Assembly (NCBI GenBank): GCA_038727705.1
Contig: JAVYVJ010000004.1
Span: 1-38,413, forward strand
Origin: Zestosphaera sp.
Lineage (GTDB): Archaea > Thermoproteota > Thermoprotei_A > Sulfolobales > NBVN01
Reading direction: 5' to 3'
Length of the DNA: 38,413 bases
Shown here piece by piece: positions 8,604 to 17,491 of the stretch. Position 1 is the first letter of the stretch; each line of letters begins with the position of its first letter. The notes beneath the pieces were generated by a model, which saw nothing but the letters and a program-made list of their open reading frames with translations, was not told where the DNA came from and searched no databases. The translations under genes were made by a program, and so were the position numbers.

Positions 8604-9658
8604 GCACCTCTTACCTCAACCCTGCTAGCGGCAATATCCTCAATTATTGCGTCTTGAGCGCCTATTGTTACGGTATTGCCATTTACCTTTATCGTGAGCT
8701 GTGCAATTCCTCTACTATCCTCAAACAACGTATTCACAAGCTCACCCTCAACCATGCAGTCCTCACCTGTTCGCACATATCTCCCATAAACAAGGACACG
8801 CAACCTACACTTCTTCTGTAAAAGTTTTTGCGCCTCGTAAAGCGCAAGCCTAAATATTGTAAAACTCGTCGGTAGCTTTATATTTTCATCACGGATTATT
8901 TCGCTTCTGATCCATCTAAAAAAGAAGTCTTGTTCCAGATAATCGATTATAACAGGGTCCTCTATGATAAGCCCATAGTTAGGCTTTTCTAAGAGACTTC
9001 TTCGTCTCTGGGACAGCACAGCTACACGTGAATCAGAAATAACTACTAAATCTCCAGACACATATTTCCTAATTTTTCTAAGTTTCGGCAGTTTTGAATA
9101 GTCTATGTTGATCCCGGGAACCTCGTACAACAGAACATATGTATTTACGCCCTCTTTTTCCTTTAATTCAATAGTCTCATTTAAATACTTTACAAATTCA
9201 AAGTCACCACATACAATAAGATCAACTGTTGCATTGTGTGCTGCTTCTTCAGCTCTTGCAAGGAATGTTCTCCAATTTTTCAAAGTATATACATTTGGTT
9301 CCTCGGATGCAAGTTTTTGTTTTCTTGGCGCTGTGGCCTTAAGTCTTTCAAGTATTCTAGCCCGAAGTGACTCCGTTTTTTCTATGTAAAGTTTTTCAAG
9401 TACACTGGGCGAAACCGCCCTATAGACGACAGGTCGACTACTACTTGCCTCTATAAGCCCTTTAGAGACAAGTTCCTTGATATAATAGTAAAGCTGTGAA
9501 GTTTTTGCCTCCATTTTTTCTGTCAGTTCGCTTAGTGTGAGAGGTCCTTCTTGCAAGAGCTTAAGGTAGACTTCACATCCGAATTTACTTATGCCTAGCA
9601 ACGAAAATACTTCGGCAACCTCTTCTTCACATTTTATTTCCCCTATGCTTTCAGTCAT
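8597..9658 (-). CDS. TrmB-family sugar-responsive transcription regulator
   Basis: A 353-residue archaeal regulator. Residues about 15-75 form the TrmB winged helix (LLGISKFGCEVYLKLLQEG, then LSELTEKMEAKTSQLYYYIKEL with QLYYY as recognition helix). A short coiled segment follows, then a phospholipase-D-like region, and a C-terminal beta domain (from about residue 285) that binds sugars in the family. TrmB proteins repress or activate sugar transport and glycolytic genes according to bound maltose, trehalose or glucose. The location supports control of this locus: it is co-transcribed with the glycoside hydrolase and is divergent from the sugar ABC transporter. Confidence 0.88.
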   Translation of the reverse strand: MTESIGEIKCEEEVAEVFSLLGISKFGCEVYLKLLQEGPLTLSELTEKMEAKTSQLYYYIKELVSKGLIEASSSRPVVYRAVSPSVLEKLYIEKTESLRARILERLKATAPRKQKLASEEPNVYTLKNWRTFLARAEEAAHNATVDLIVCGDFEFVKYLNETIELKEKEGVNTYVLLYEVPGINIDYSKLPKLRKIRKYVSGDLVVISDSRVAVLSQRRRSLLEKPNYGLIIEDPVIIDYLEQDFFFRWIRSEIIRDENIKLPTSFTIFRLALYEAQKLLQKKCRLRVLVYGRYVRTGEDCMVEGELVNTLFEDSRGIAQLTIKVNGNTVTIGAQDAIIEDIAASRVEVRGAC

Positions 9659-9819
9659 GGCAACCGCTCAAATATTTTAGCTCTGAAATTATTTATAAAT
9701 TTTTTTATGAAATATTTCTAAAATAATGCAGTTTAAAGAAAATAGATGAATCGACAATATAAGTCAACCCGAAAAAAATATAAATATCTTTTTTCAATGA
9801 TTAACTTGGCGAAAAATAC
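9659..9819. promoter_or_regulatory. Divergent promoter region between TrmB operon and sugar ABC operon
   Basis: This 161-base AT-rich gap must carry both promoters. A strong TATA-like box for the transporter lies at about 9775-9787 (AAATATAAATAT), about 33-45 bases before the ATG at 9820. On the minus strand TATA-like sequence occurs at 9690-9708. A perfect 10-base palindrome GAAATATTTC (9709-9718) sits between them and is a candidate operator; it does not match the published TGM box (TATCACCGATACTT-like) that I know. Confidence 0.55.
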
Positions 9820-11160
9820 ATGAACGAAATTATGAAAAACAATTCGGCGATAATGGTTGTAGCGATACTTCTCGTTGCTGTCATTATTGGAGCACTCGCA
9901 TACTATCTTCTTAGACCTCCAGCTTCTCAGCCGGTTCCGGAAAAACGTCCATTTACAAAAATTATCTTCGCATCAACACAGCTTTCACAACCACAAGAAC
10001 AGTCCTTTACAATAGGTCTTCTCTCAGCACTACTTAACGAGAAAAACATACAGGCTGTATTTGTACCCCTTGGTTATTCAGACATGGTTTCCAAATTAAA
10101 GGCAGAAGTCTCATCAGGCTCTGTTTCAGTAAGCCTTATAGGAGGATTGTCAACAGAAATAGATTATTTTGCAAGCCAAGGCTGGCTGGAAGATCTTTCT
10201 AGATATGGAACCTTGCCTGGAAGAACCTTTACCAGTTCTGTCATGAACGTTGTAGAGCAACAGAAGAAACAGTATGGCATACAAACATTTGTACCATGGA
10301 TGACAGCAACCTTTGTTATTGTAGTCAACAACAAGGCCTTTGACTACTTGCCTGCAGGGCTTACTAAGGAAGACGTAATTAAGGGAACCGATAAATGGAC
10401 GTGGGACGCGTTAGTAGCTTGGGCAAAAAACATATACGAGAAAACAGGTGAAAAAAGGGTAGGATTACCCGCTGGTTCTGGCGGCTTGTTACACAGGCTT
10501 ATCCATGGATATCTTTACGTATCATACACAGGTTATCAAGCCAGAAAATTTAACTCACCTGAAGCTGTAGCTATGTGGAACAAGTTAAAGGAACTTTGGA
10601 ACTACTGTCACCCAGAAAGCACAACATGGTCTGCCATGGCAGACCCACTTTTAAAGGGCGACGTGTGGATTGCATGGGATCATACAGCAAGAATAATCTC
10701 TGCCATTAAAACAAAGCCAGATGATTTTACTGTTGTCCCCGTTCCAAGGGGACCCGCTGGTAGAGGCTATATCCTTGTGTTGGCTGGACTAGCTATACCA
10801 AAAGGTGCACCAAATCCAGAAGCGGCATGGGAGGTTATAGAATTCTTGACTAGACCAGAGAATCAAGCAAGGATAGCCGAAAATGTTGGCTTCTTCCCAG
10901 TAGTTAAAGAAGCTACTCCCACAATAGTGGATCCCGGAGTGAAAAAAGTAGCAGAAGGTGTCAGTACTCAGATGTCTGTAGCCGACGGCATACCCGTAGC
11001 CATACCTAGTCTTGGAGCTAAAGCAGGTGATTTTGTGGCAATGTACCGCACAGCATTTGAAAGAATAGTGCTGAAAGGGGAGGATGCGTCGACTGTACTT
11101 TCACAACTTGATCCTCAACTTCAGGCAATCTTCCGCGATCTAAACATTCAAGCTCCCTAG
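9820..11160 (+). CDS. Sugar ABC transporter substrate-binding protein
   Basis: An extracellular family 1 solute-binding protein of 446 residues. It has an N-terminal hydrophobic anchor (about residues 11-31, VVAILLVAVIIGALAYYLL) but no lipobox cysteine, so it is held by an uncleaved helix or processed differently, as in several crenarchaea. Fold markers include KLKAEVSSGSVSVSLIGG near residue 90, the tryptophan-rich sugar-site segment around DKWTWDALVAWAKNIYEKTG (about 190-210), and PKGAPNPEAAWEVIEFLTRPENQ (about 327-349). It is the first gene of a four-gene transport operon. The substrate is probably an oligosaccharide cleaved by the divergent hydrolase. Confidence 0.88.
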   Translation: MNEIMKNNSAIMVVAILLVAVIIGALAYYLLRPPASQPVPEKRPFTKIIFASTQLSQPQEQSFTIGLLSALLNEKNIQAVFVPLGYSDMVSKLKAEVSSGSVSVSLIGGLSTEIDYFASQGWLEDLSRYGTLPGRTFTSSVMNVVEQQKKQYGIQTFVPWMTATFVIVVNNKAFDYLPAGLTKEDVIKGTDKWTWDALVAWAKNIYEKTGEKRVGLPAGSGGLLHRLIHGYLYVSYTGYQARKFNSPEAVAMWNKLKELWNYCHPESTTWSAMADPLLKGDVWIAWDHTARIISAIKTKPDDFTVVPVPRGPAGRGYILVLAGLAIPKGAPNPEAAWEVIEFLTRPENQARIAENVGFFPVVKEATPTIVDPGVKKVAEGVSTQMSVADGIPVAIPSLGAKAGDFVAMYRTAFERIVLKGEDASTVLSQLDPQLQAIFRDLNIQAP

Positions 11161-11186
11161 ACTATAATCTCTCTAGGGTTGAAAGC

Positions 11187-12026
11187 ATGGAACAAAAAAT
11201 ACGTATTTTTTTTCCTTATTTCCTAATTTTACCAACACTTATCTATGAAGTCTTCATTAGCGCATATCCCATAGCTTATGCTATTGGAATGGCATTTTCA
11301 GGCAATCCTCCCGCTTTAGTCCAATTATTCCAAGACTTTGAGAGATTCAAGGAAGTAATTTTTTACACTATTCTGATTATAGTTACTGTTATTCCCTTAC
11401 AACTCATAATCGCAATATTTGCATCGATATTTTTCTTGAACCGTTTTAGGGGCAGGGAACTCGTGCTTTACTTTTTTATTCTTCCTGTGGCTATCAGCGA
11501 AGTAGCTGGGGCGCTTTTCTGGTATACAATGTTTTCCTCTAGCGGTTTACTAAACAAACTCTTAATATGGCTAGGTGTGATGCATAATCCAGTATACTTC
11601 TTTGGATACGAATTTAGGGACAGGACACTCTTAGTTATAGTTTTAGAAGAGGTGTGGAGGGCAACAGCAATTGTCTTTACTATTATATATGCTGGCATAC
11701 AAATGATTAATAGGGAATACTTTGAGGCAGCAGATGTATTCGGCTTTAACTTTTGGCAGAAACTTAGATACATAACGGTGCCTTTGCTCAAACCATCAAT
11801 TCAAACAGCACTTATCATCAGGACGCTCTTTGCATTTCAAATTGTGGGGCCTATTCTCATCCTTGGAGGAGAGTATATAAGAGTGATGGCTACAGAGGTC
11901 GTGTACTGGTATTCTCAAAGAATGGATCCATACATCGCTAGTGCATGGGCTGTTCTCGTTGGCGTTGTAACTTTTGTACTTAGCATTCTCTATATAAGGA
12001 TGTTTAGGGCAGGTGAGGGGGCATAA
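11187..12026 (+). CDS. Sugar ABC transporter permease, MalF type
   Basis: An inner-membrane permease of the binding-protein-dependent transport family, 279 residues, with about six helices. The cytoplasmic EAA loop that docks on the ATPase is clear (EAADVFGFNFWQKLRYITVP, about residues 179-198). It starts 26 bases after the binding-protein stop with a purine-rich AGGGTTGAAAG before the ATG. It lies directly upstream of the MalG-type permease, and both are needed to form the channel. Confidence 0.9.
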   Translation: MEQKIRIFFPYFLILPTLIYEVFISAYPIAYAIGMAFSGNPPALVQLFQDFERFKEVIFYTILIIVTVIPLQLIIAIFASIFFLNRFRGRELVLYFFILPVAISEVAGALFWYTMFSSSGLLNKLLIWLGVMHNPVYFFGYEFRDRTLLVIVLEEVWRATAIVFTIIYAGIQMINREYFEAADVFGFNFWQKLRYITVPLLKPSIQTALIIRTLFAFQIVGPILILGGEYIRVMATEVVYWYSQRMDPYIASAWAVLVGVVTFVLSILYIRMFRAGEGA

Positions 12027-12027
12027 T

Positions 12028-12837
12028 ATGAGGAAAGTTTTGGTATATCTTATCGCGTTTCTCATTTCTCTCTGGATTTTAACCCCAATAATCTACACAG
12101 TCTTGGCATCATTCGCTGATATATTAGACTATTACCAGCATTTGATTCCCCAGAAATACACGCTAAAGTATTATGAAGAGTACTGGAGACTTGGCGTTGG
12201 CGACGCGCTTGTCAGAAGCATAGAGATAGGTGTCTTAACGGTTCTGTTAAGCTTCCTCATAGGAATACCAGCTGGCTACGCTATAGGAAGACTAAAATTT
12301 AGAGGAAGGAACTCTATTCAGCTAACTATCCTCTTCTTTAGAGTTTTACCAATTGTTGTAATGGCAGTCCCCCTGGCAGTGGTTTTCTTGAAAATCGGGT
12401 TGTATGATACAATATTTGGGGTAACGCTCGCACATACAGCAATTGCACTTCCATTTGTCGTTCTCATAACCTCAAGCATCTTTGCAAGTGTTCCCAGGGA
12501 TCTAGAAGAAGCAGGCACAGTGTTTGGTCTTAGTTCTTTACAAATATTCACAAAGATAACTCTTCCATTAGTTGCTCCCGGACTAGCAGCTGCCGGAATG
12601 TTTGCGTTCCTCATTTCCTGGAACGAGGTTGTAGCTTCAACGATCCTTACATATCTAAACAGAACTCTTCCAGCAGCTGTTTTAGCTCCCTACGTTATGG
12701 GTATGGGTGCTGCAGGTCAGTTGCCAGACCCCTACAGGTTTGCTGCGGCAACCATTATGATAATCCCTGCATTTTTATTCATGGCATATATTAGGAAATA
12801 TTTGACAGCTATGTGGGGTTCTGCAGGGGTGAGATAG
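12028..12837 (+). CDS. Sugar ABC transporter permease, MalG type
   Basis: The second channel subunit, about 269 residues counted from the ATG at 12028, which follows the MalF-type stop by one base. A GTG at 12013 in the same frame would overlap and is less likely. About six helices are present. The EAA loop reads EEAGTVFGLSSLQIFTKITL with a following PLVAPG, and a WNEVVASTIL segment is typical of MalG proteins. Its stop lies two bases before the ATP-binding subunit start. Confidence 0.9.
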   Translation: MRKVLVYLIAFLISLWILTPIIYTVLASFADILDYYQHLIPQKYTLKYYEEYWRLGVGDALVRSIEIGVLTVLLSFLIGIPAGYAIGRLKFRGRNSIQLTILFFRVLPIVVMAVPLAVVFLKIGLYDTIFGVTLAHTAIALPFVVLITSSIFASVPRDLEEAGTVFGLSSLQIFTKITLPLVAPGLAAAGMFAFLISWNEVVASTILTYLNRTLPAAVLAPYVMGMGAAGQLPDPYRFAAATIMIIPAFLFMAYIRKYLTAMWGSAGVR

Positions 12838-12839
12838 AC

Positions 12840-13904
12840 ATGGTAAGTGTCGAACTACAGAATATTGTCAAAAAGTATAGAAATGTTACAGCTGTAGACA
12901 ATGTATCCTTTAAAGTAGATCACGGTGAATTTTTTGTCCTGTTAGGTCCATCTGGATGCGGCAAGACAACTACGCTGAGAATAATAGCTGGTCTCGAAAC
13001 TCCTGATAGCGGCAGAGTCTTATTTGACGGGAGAGACGTCACCAATGTGCCAGCTAAAAACAGGAACATTGGAATGGTCTTTCAAAGCTATGCAGTTTGG
13101 CCTCATATGAAGGTCTACGATAATATTGCTCTCCCGCTTCAGATAAAGAAACTGTCAAGAGAAGAAATAGAAAAAAGAGTAAAGGCTGCCGCACAAATGG
13201 TTAATATTGCGCATTTACTTGATAGGTATCCCTTCCAGCTCTCTGGAGGTGAGAAGCAGAGAGTCGCTGTAGCTAGAGCTTTGGCCTTCGAGCCAAATAT
13301 TTTGTTAATGGATGAGCCTTTAAGCAACCTCGATGCATTATTGAGAGTCCAGGCTAGGGCTGAACTAGTTAAACTACAGAAAGAGCTCAAGATAACAACT
13401 ATCTATGTTACCCACGACCAAACTGAAGCCATGGTATTAGCAGACCGTGTTGCAGTAATGAATAAAGGCAGAATAATGCAGATAGGAACGCCTGACGAAA
13501 TCTACAATAGACCAGTGAATAGATTTGTGGCACACTTTATAGGCACGCCTCCTATAAACTTCTTTGCTGGAACAGTAGAGGAAGGCTATATCAATGCGGG
13601 TTTCCTAGTTATACCATTCAAAAATATACCCCCAGGGCTTGTTGGAAAAAAGGTAACAATAGGTATAAGACCCAATGATATCTCGATCTCTCCCATTGAA
13701 CAAAGCATACCTGTGAAGGGAAAACTAGTTGTTGCAGAAAATCTAGGTAGCGAATTTATTCTACACGTTGCTATCGGAGATGTTGTCCTAAGAGTTTTGT
13801 CAAAGAATAAACCAGCAAAGGAGGAGGTAACTCTATATGTAGATAAAACAAAGCTACATATATTTAGTGAAGAAGAAACCAGAATAAACATTCTCCCAGC
13901 ATAA
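12840..13904 (+). CDS. Sugar ABC transporter ATP-binding protein, MalK/MsmX type
   Basis: The ATPase that powers the transporter. Counted from the ATG at 12840: Walker A GPSGCGKTT (36-44), Q-loop Gln82, signature LSGGE (134-138), Walker B ILLMDE (154-159) and switch His192 (VTHDQTEAM). Residues about 240-354 form TOBE/OB-type domains of the MalK class, used for regulation or permease contact. The longer frame beginning at 12813 would overlap the permease and is not needed. A T-rich run just after the stop probably ends the operon. Confidence 0.93.
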   Translation: MVSVELQNIVKKYRNVTAVDNVSFKVDHGEFFVLLGPSGCGKTTTLRIIAGLETPDSGRVLFDGRDVTNVPAKNRNIGMVFQSYAVWPHMKVYDNIALPLQIKKLSREEIEKRVKAAAQMVNIAHLLDRYPFQLSGGEKQRVAVARALAFEPNILLMDEPLSNLDALLRVQARAELVKLQKELKITTIYVTHDQTEAMVLADRVAVMNKGRIMQIGTPDEIYNRPVNRFVAHFIGTPPINFFAGTVEEGYINAGFLVIPFKNIPPGLVGKKVTIGIRPNDISISPIEQSIPVKGKLVVAENLGSEFILHVAIGDVVLRVLSKNKPAKEEVTLYVDKTKLHIFSEEETRINILPA

Positions 13905-13906
13905 AA

Positions 13907-13917
13907 TATTTTTTCTT
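13907..13917 (+). terminator. T-rich terminator of the sugar ABC operon
   Basis: Immediately after the MalK-type stop the plus strand reads TATTTTTTCTT, a pyrimidine run of the kind that ends archaeal transcripts without a hairpin. The convergent ATPase gene ends at 13952. Confidence 0.45.
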
Positions 13918-13951
13918 GGGTCTTATAGCTAGGCGGTCTTTAATTATGTCC

Positions 13952-14989
13952 TCATTGTAGGAGCTTGCATGCTTCACGGTAGATTGGGTCTAGGAATTCA
14001 TAGTTCTTTATTATGCTCATGTCTTCGAGGCTTCTCAATATGTTGCTTAAAACGCTGCTTGAAATCGTTGTGCCCTCTTTTTCTTCTAGGTATTCTTTAA
14101 CCTGGCTCCATGTCTTTCTGCCCTCTGCTATTGCCCTGAGGACTAGCCCATATCTTCTGGGGTTGTCCCGGGTCATGTTTCTCAGCTCTTCTAGCGCAGT
14201 TCTTACGGCAATGGACTTTATCTTTTCGATGTCTGCTTCGCCCCTCGCGTAGGCGTTGCCGAAGAATGTTAGCCAGCCTGGTATCCCGTCGAAGTGTTCA
14301 TAGGCCACTTCGAGGACTTCCTCACTTACCCTTAGGTTTAGCTGGGCAAAACCTTTTCTCAGAAAGTCTATAGACTGCTCCCTGCTGAGCCTCTCAAGCT
14401 TTACCTCGACATAGTATCTTCCATAAAGCGGAGACCTTGAGTCCTCTATACCAATAAAATCGTATAGCAACCCCACTTCTGAGCCAGTAAGAATAAAGGA
14501 AATATTCTTGTCATAGTCATAGGCGTGTGCAATAGCATCCTTAAGCTCTGATGACCTCGGTCCCCTCAGCCTCTGTGCCTCATCAATAGCAATGACAATC
14601 TTTTTCTTGTTTAGCCGGTCAAACAGCTCTACTAGGCTCAGAGAGTCGCTCCCCCTCCAAGAAACCTCGACCTCGACCCCCATAACTCTTAACCCACGGA
14701 TACCCATGAGCAAGTCTTTGATTTTGTCAAGGGAGCCGCTGAGCCCTTGAGCTATAAGCCGAAACAAATCGCTCCTGCTGTAGTTCCTCCTCAGCGACCT
14801 CGCATCTATGAGTACATAGGGAATATCCAGCTCGCTGAGTGCAACTCTGAGCACAGAAGTCTTTCCTATACGCCTTATACCTGTAAGCAAGATTAAGGGT
14901 CTCCCTATACTTCTCTTTAATTCTTCTATCTCTTTTTCCCTATCGTATAGGTCTTCTCTTCTCTCCTTCGGCCTCTCATCAAACAGCAA
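13952..14989 (-). CDS. Archaeal AAA ATPase (MoxR/MNS-like, with winged-helix tail)
   Basis: A 345-residue P-loop ATPase. Walker A is GIRRIGKTS (37-45), Walker B is IVIAIDE (131-137), a sensor-like FILTGSE lies at about 165-171, and the SPLYGR motif (186-191) is shared with the archaeal ATPase_2 family. The last 80 residues look like a winged helix (TISSSVLSNILRSLEDMSII), so it may bind DNA. Cell role is unknown; such STAND-like proteins are often tied to defence or stress. The TTG start is chosen because the typical beginning (LFDERPKERREDLYDRE) follows at once. Two repeated palindromes overlap and precede the start. Confidence 0.8.
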   Translation of the reverse strand: MLFDERPKERREDLYDREKEIEELKRSIGRPLILLTGIRRIGKTSVLRVALSELDIPYVLIDARSLRRNYSRSDLFRLIAQGLSGSLDKIKDLLMGIRGLRVMGVEVEVSWRGSDSLSLVELFDRLNKKKIVIAIDEAQRLRGPRSSELKDAIAHAYDYDKNISFILTGSEVGLLYDFIGIEDSRSPLYGRYYVEVKLERLSREQSIDFLRKGFAQLNLRVSEEVLEVAYEHFDGIPGWLTFFGNAYARGEADIEKIKSIAVRTALEELRNMTRDNPRRYGLVLRAIAEGRKTWSQVKEYLEEKEGTTISSSVLSNILRSLEDMSIIKNYEFLDPIYREACKLLQ

Positions 14990-15022
14990 CTTCTACCCCA
15001 GAACATAACTTCTGCCCCAGAA
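14988..15022 (-). promoter_or_regulatory. Tandem palindromic operator candidate before the AAA ATPase
   Basis: Two 16-base copies on the minus strand read TTCTGGGG(T/C)AGAAGTT, at 14988-15003 and 15007-15022, one copy every 19 bases. Each contains the inverted pair TTCT/AGAA. The first overlaps the TTG start, and the second adjoins a TATA-like AAGTATATATT (about 15020-15030). Position and repetition suggest a repressor site, perhaps for the ATPase itself. Confidence 0.6.
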
Positions 15023-15148
15023 TATATACTTAACCTTAATCCATTACTCGGGACAAAAACTAGTCATAAATTACCGCTAAAAGTTAAACAGAAAAGTCAA
15101 ACTAGAAAAGTAAAGTAAACCATAAAAGCATGTATGAATTAATGTATT

Positions 15149-15970
15149 ATGCAGGAATTTTCAAGAGTAATTGATTTTCATGTTCACCCACCTCTTGATG
15201 CTGAAGATAAGGGCGTCAGTGCAAAGAGCATCGCTGAGGAGCTACTTGACTTAATGGACAAGAGTGGGGTCTCGAAGGCAGTCATACTGCCAATAGCCCC
15301 ATAGATTTCCAACAACTACATATACAAGATAGTCGAAGTGGAGCCGAGAAGGCTAGTAGGCTTTGCATCGGTTGTTCCCAACCCCGCGGATAAGGCGGTG
15401 AAGGAGCTAGAGAGGGCTGTCTCGGACTTGGGCTTGAGGGGGCTTAAGCTTCATCCAGGCATGCAGGGCTTCTGCCTAAGGAGCACGCACGTCTGGAAGG
15501 TTCTGAGGAGAGCGGGCGAGCTAGGAATACCGGTAATCTTGCACGCCCTATGGATGGATGAATCAAGCCTTTACTTCAAGAGTCCATACAAGCCTTGGGA
15601 AAACCCCCTAGAAGACTACGCCCTCCTACCTTACATTGCACCTGAGACAAGATTGATCTACGCACACATGGGAGGCCTCCTCCACTTTAAAGAAGTCTTC
15701 AACATTGCTACGCACAGGAACGTATACCTAGATACGTCGTACAGCATTATCACTATTGCTCGTGAGGTGGGTCTCGAAAGGCTAGCTCATTACATCAAGT
15801 TGCTTGGAGCAGAGAAGATCCTGTTTGGAAGCGACTTGGTTCCAGGCCTAACCCCCGAAGATTTAGGGCCTAAAAAGCAGATCGAGCTTATCAATAGACT
15901 CCCCCTAAGCCAAGAGGAAAAAGAAAAAATACTATTTAAAAATGCCCTACAGCTAATGGGAACTTCCTGA
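15149..15970 (+). pseudogene. Amidohydrolase (TIM-barrel metal hydrolase) with one in-frame TAG
   Basis: A frame from the ATG at 15149 encodes an amidohydrolase-2-like protein of about 273 residues. Its first metal motif is intact (VIDFHVHPP), later motifs include GLKLHPG, VILHALW, YAHMGG and the final metal Asp in ILFGSDLVP. The frame is continuous except for a TAG at 15302-15304 after ...ILPIAP. Translation restarting at the GTG at 15338 would give 210 residues without the HxH metal ligands, so it would be inactive. Either a recent nonsense mutation, a sequence error or stop read-through explains it. Function in the family is hydrolysis or decarboxylation of small molecules; the substrate is unknown. 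Confidence 0.75.
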
Positions 15971-16034
15971 AAAGCTATTGTGCTCGGTTAATAGTCACGA
16001 ACCTTGCTACGTTAGGGAAGAAATAAAAAGGAAG

Positions 16035-16089
16035 CTTGGGATTTTCAATACCAAGACTTTAAATATTTCTTGGGATTCTAAATACCAAG
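16035..16089 (+). promoter_or_regulatory. Tandem palindromic operator candidate before the DUF4143 ATPase
   Basis: Two 21-base imperfect palindromes (16035-16055 and 16069-16089) have the arms CTTGGGATT and AATACCAAG around three central bases; the second copy ends directly at the ATG at 16090. A TATA-like TTTAAATATTT (about 16058-16068) lies between the copies, about 25 bases before the ATG, so a protein bound here would cover the promoter of a leaderless transcript. Confidence 0.7.
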
Positions 16090-17412
16090 ATGGAATCACT
16101 GAATCCATGGTGGAAGGGCAAAGAGGCTTTCGAAGAAGACGAGGACTACAAAAAGTGGAGGCAAAGCAGTGTAAGATGGGTGCCCCAGCTATTAGAAGAA
16201 ATTGAGCTAGAGGCTCCTGCTCTTCATTTCCTTTTTGGTCCACGACAAGTCGGCAAGACGACACTTTTGAAGCTTCTTATTGGAAAACTTCTTCAAGTAG
16301 TTGATAATCCCAGGGCAATTTTCTACTACAGATGTGACTTGCTCGCCGACTACAAGGAACTCAATAGTGTGCTCATGGAATACTTGAAAATAAAAAGGAA
16401 CGAGGTTCTCCGGGTCTCGTTTATTTTTCTAGACGAGGTTACCTTCCCGAGGGAGTGGTATAGAGCAATCAAATACATGGTTGACAGGGGCTATCTTCAA
16501 AACGATATAGTGGTTCTCACGGGCTCTCTAAGCATGTATGCGAAAAGAGAAGTAGAAACATTCCCAGGTAGGAGGGGTCGAGGCAGGGACTACGTTTTAT
16601 ACCCGTTAAGCTTCAGGGAATACATAAAGGTTTCAAGGCCAGACCTATACGGAAAACTCGAGGAAATCAGAGACTTTAGCCCGAAAGAAATACGCGAGAA
16701 GTGCTTGAAGCTCATCCCTTGGAGGGAAGAACTAAACAAACTGTTTGAAACATACCTAGTAACTGGAGGCTTCCCACTGGCAGTGAAGACCTACCTAGAG
16801 AATAGAAGCATAAGCAGAGAGGTGAAGGAGACTTATCTTTCAGCATTTCTCTACGACCTGGCAAAACTAAGGAGAAACGAGGCAATAGCCAAAAGAGTCA
16901 TAAAAGCCATAATCGAGAAGCTACCCTCTCCGGTGAGTCTCAACAGCATAGCAAAAGAGTTCGAAATAAGGTCACACAAAACAGTTTTCCAATACTTAGA
17001 CCTCTTCGAGAAACTATTCATCGCCAAGAACCTCTACTTCGTGGACCCCGACAAGGCTGTTGAGGTATTCTACAAGGAGAGAAAAGTACATCTCACGGAC
17101 CCATTCCTCTACGAGGTCTTCTCGGAGTGGTGCCACGTCCAAAAGCCCGACGAGTCAAAAATAGTGGAAAGCGTGGTAGCAACACATCTAGCCAGAAGGT
17201 TCAGGGTAGGCTACTGGAGAAACAGAACAGAGATTGATGTGATCCTCCCCGACCTTTCACTGGGATTCGAGATTAAATGGGCCGAAAAAACAAAATTATA
17301 CCCCAAGAGCATAGGAAAAATCAAAAACATAGTCTACCTCACAAAAGAAGAATTCTCAGACGAGCCACTTGCAGTCCCCACAAGCGTGTTCCTGAGCTGT
17401 CTAAAATTATAG
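16090..17412 (+). CDS. Archaeal AAA ATPase with DUF4143 C-terminal domain
   Basis: A 440-residue ATPase. The N-terminal domain has Walker A GPRQVGKTT (50-58), a Walker B FIFLDEV near 113-119 and VLTGS as sensor near 150. A winged-helix region follows around 265-310 (SLNSIAKEFEIRSHKTVFQY). The C-terminal DUF4143 part ends in a PD-(D/E)XK-like strand pair, EIDVILPDLSLGFEIKW, with the Asp and ExK residues in place. The biological role of this widespread archaeal and bacterial family is not settled. The ATG at 16090 abuts an operator-like palindrome. Confidence 0.85.
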   Translation: MESLNPWWKGKEAFEEDEDYKKWRQSSVRWVPQLLEEIELEAPALHFLFGPRQVGKTTLLKLLIGKLLQVVDNPRAIFYYRCDLLADYKELNSVLMEYLKIKRNEVLRVSFIFLDEVTFPREWYRAIKYMVDRGYLQNDIVVLTGSLSMYAKREVETFPGRRGRGRDYVLYPLSFREYIKVSRPDLYGKLEEIRDFSPKEIREKCLKLIPWREELNKLFETYLVTGGFPLAVKTYLENRSISREVKETYLSAFLYDLAKLRRNEAIAKRVIKAIIEKLPSPVSLNSIAKEFEIRSHKTVFQYLDLFEKLFIAKNLYFVDPDKAVEVFYKERKVHLTDPFLYEVFSEWCHVQKPDESKIVESVVATHLARRFRVGYWRNRTEIDVILPDLSLGFEIKWAEKTKLYPKSIGKIKNIVYLTKEEFSDEPLAVPTSVFLSCLKL

Positions 17413-17491
17413 ATTCTTGCCTGGAGCAGTTGGACTCAACTGGATATGTTAAGTTTTAATAACAGCCCCTATACCAAGCCCAGAGAGCCAA

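Noticed and set aside
15302-15304. TAG as pyrrolysine
   Set aside because: TAG ends many intact genes here, the organism type is not known for pyrrolysine, and no suppressor tRNA is seen in the window; kept only as something to check.
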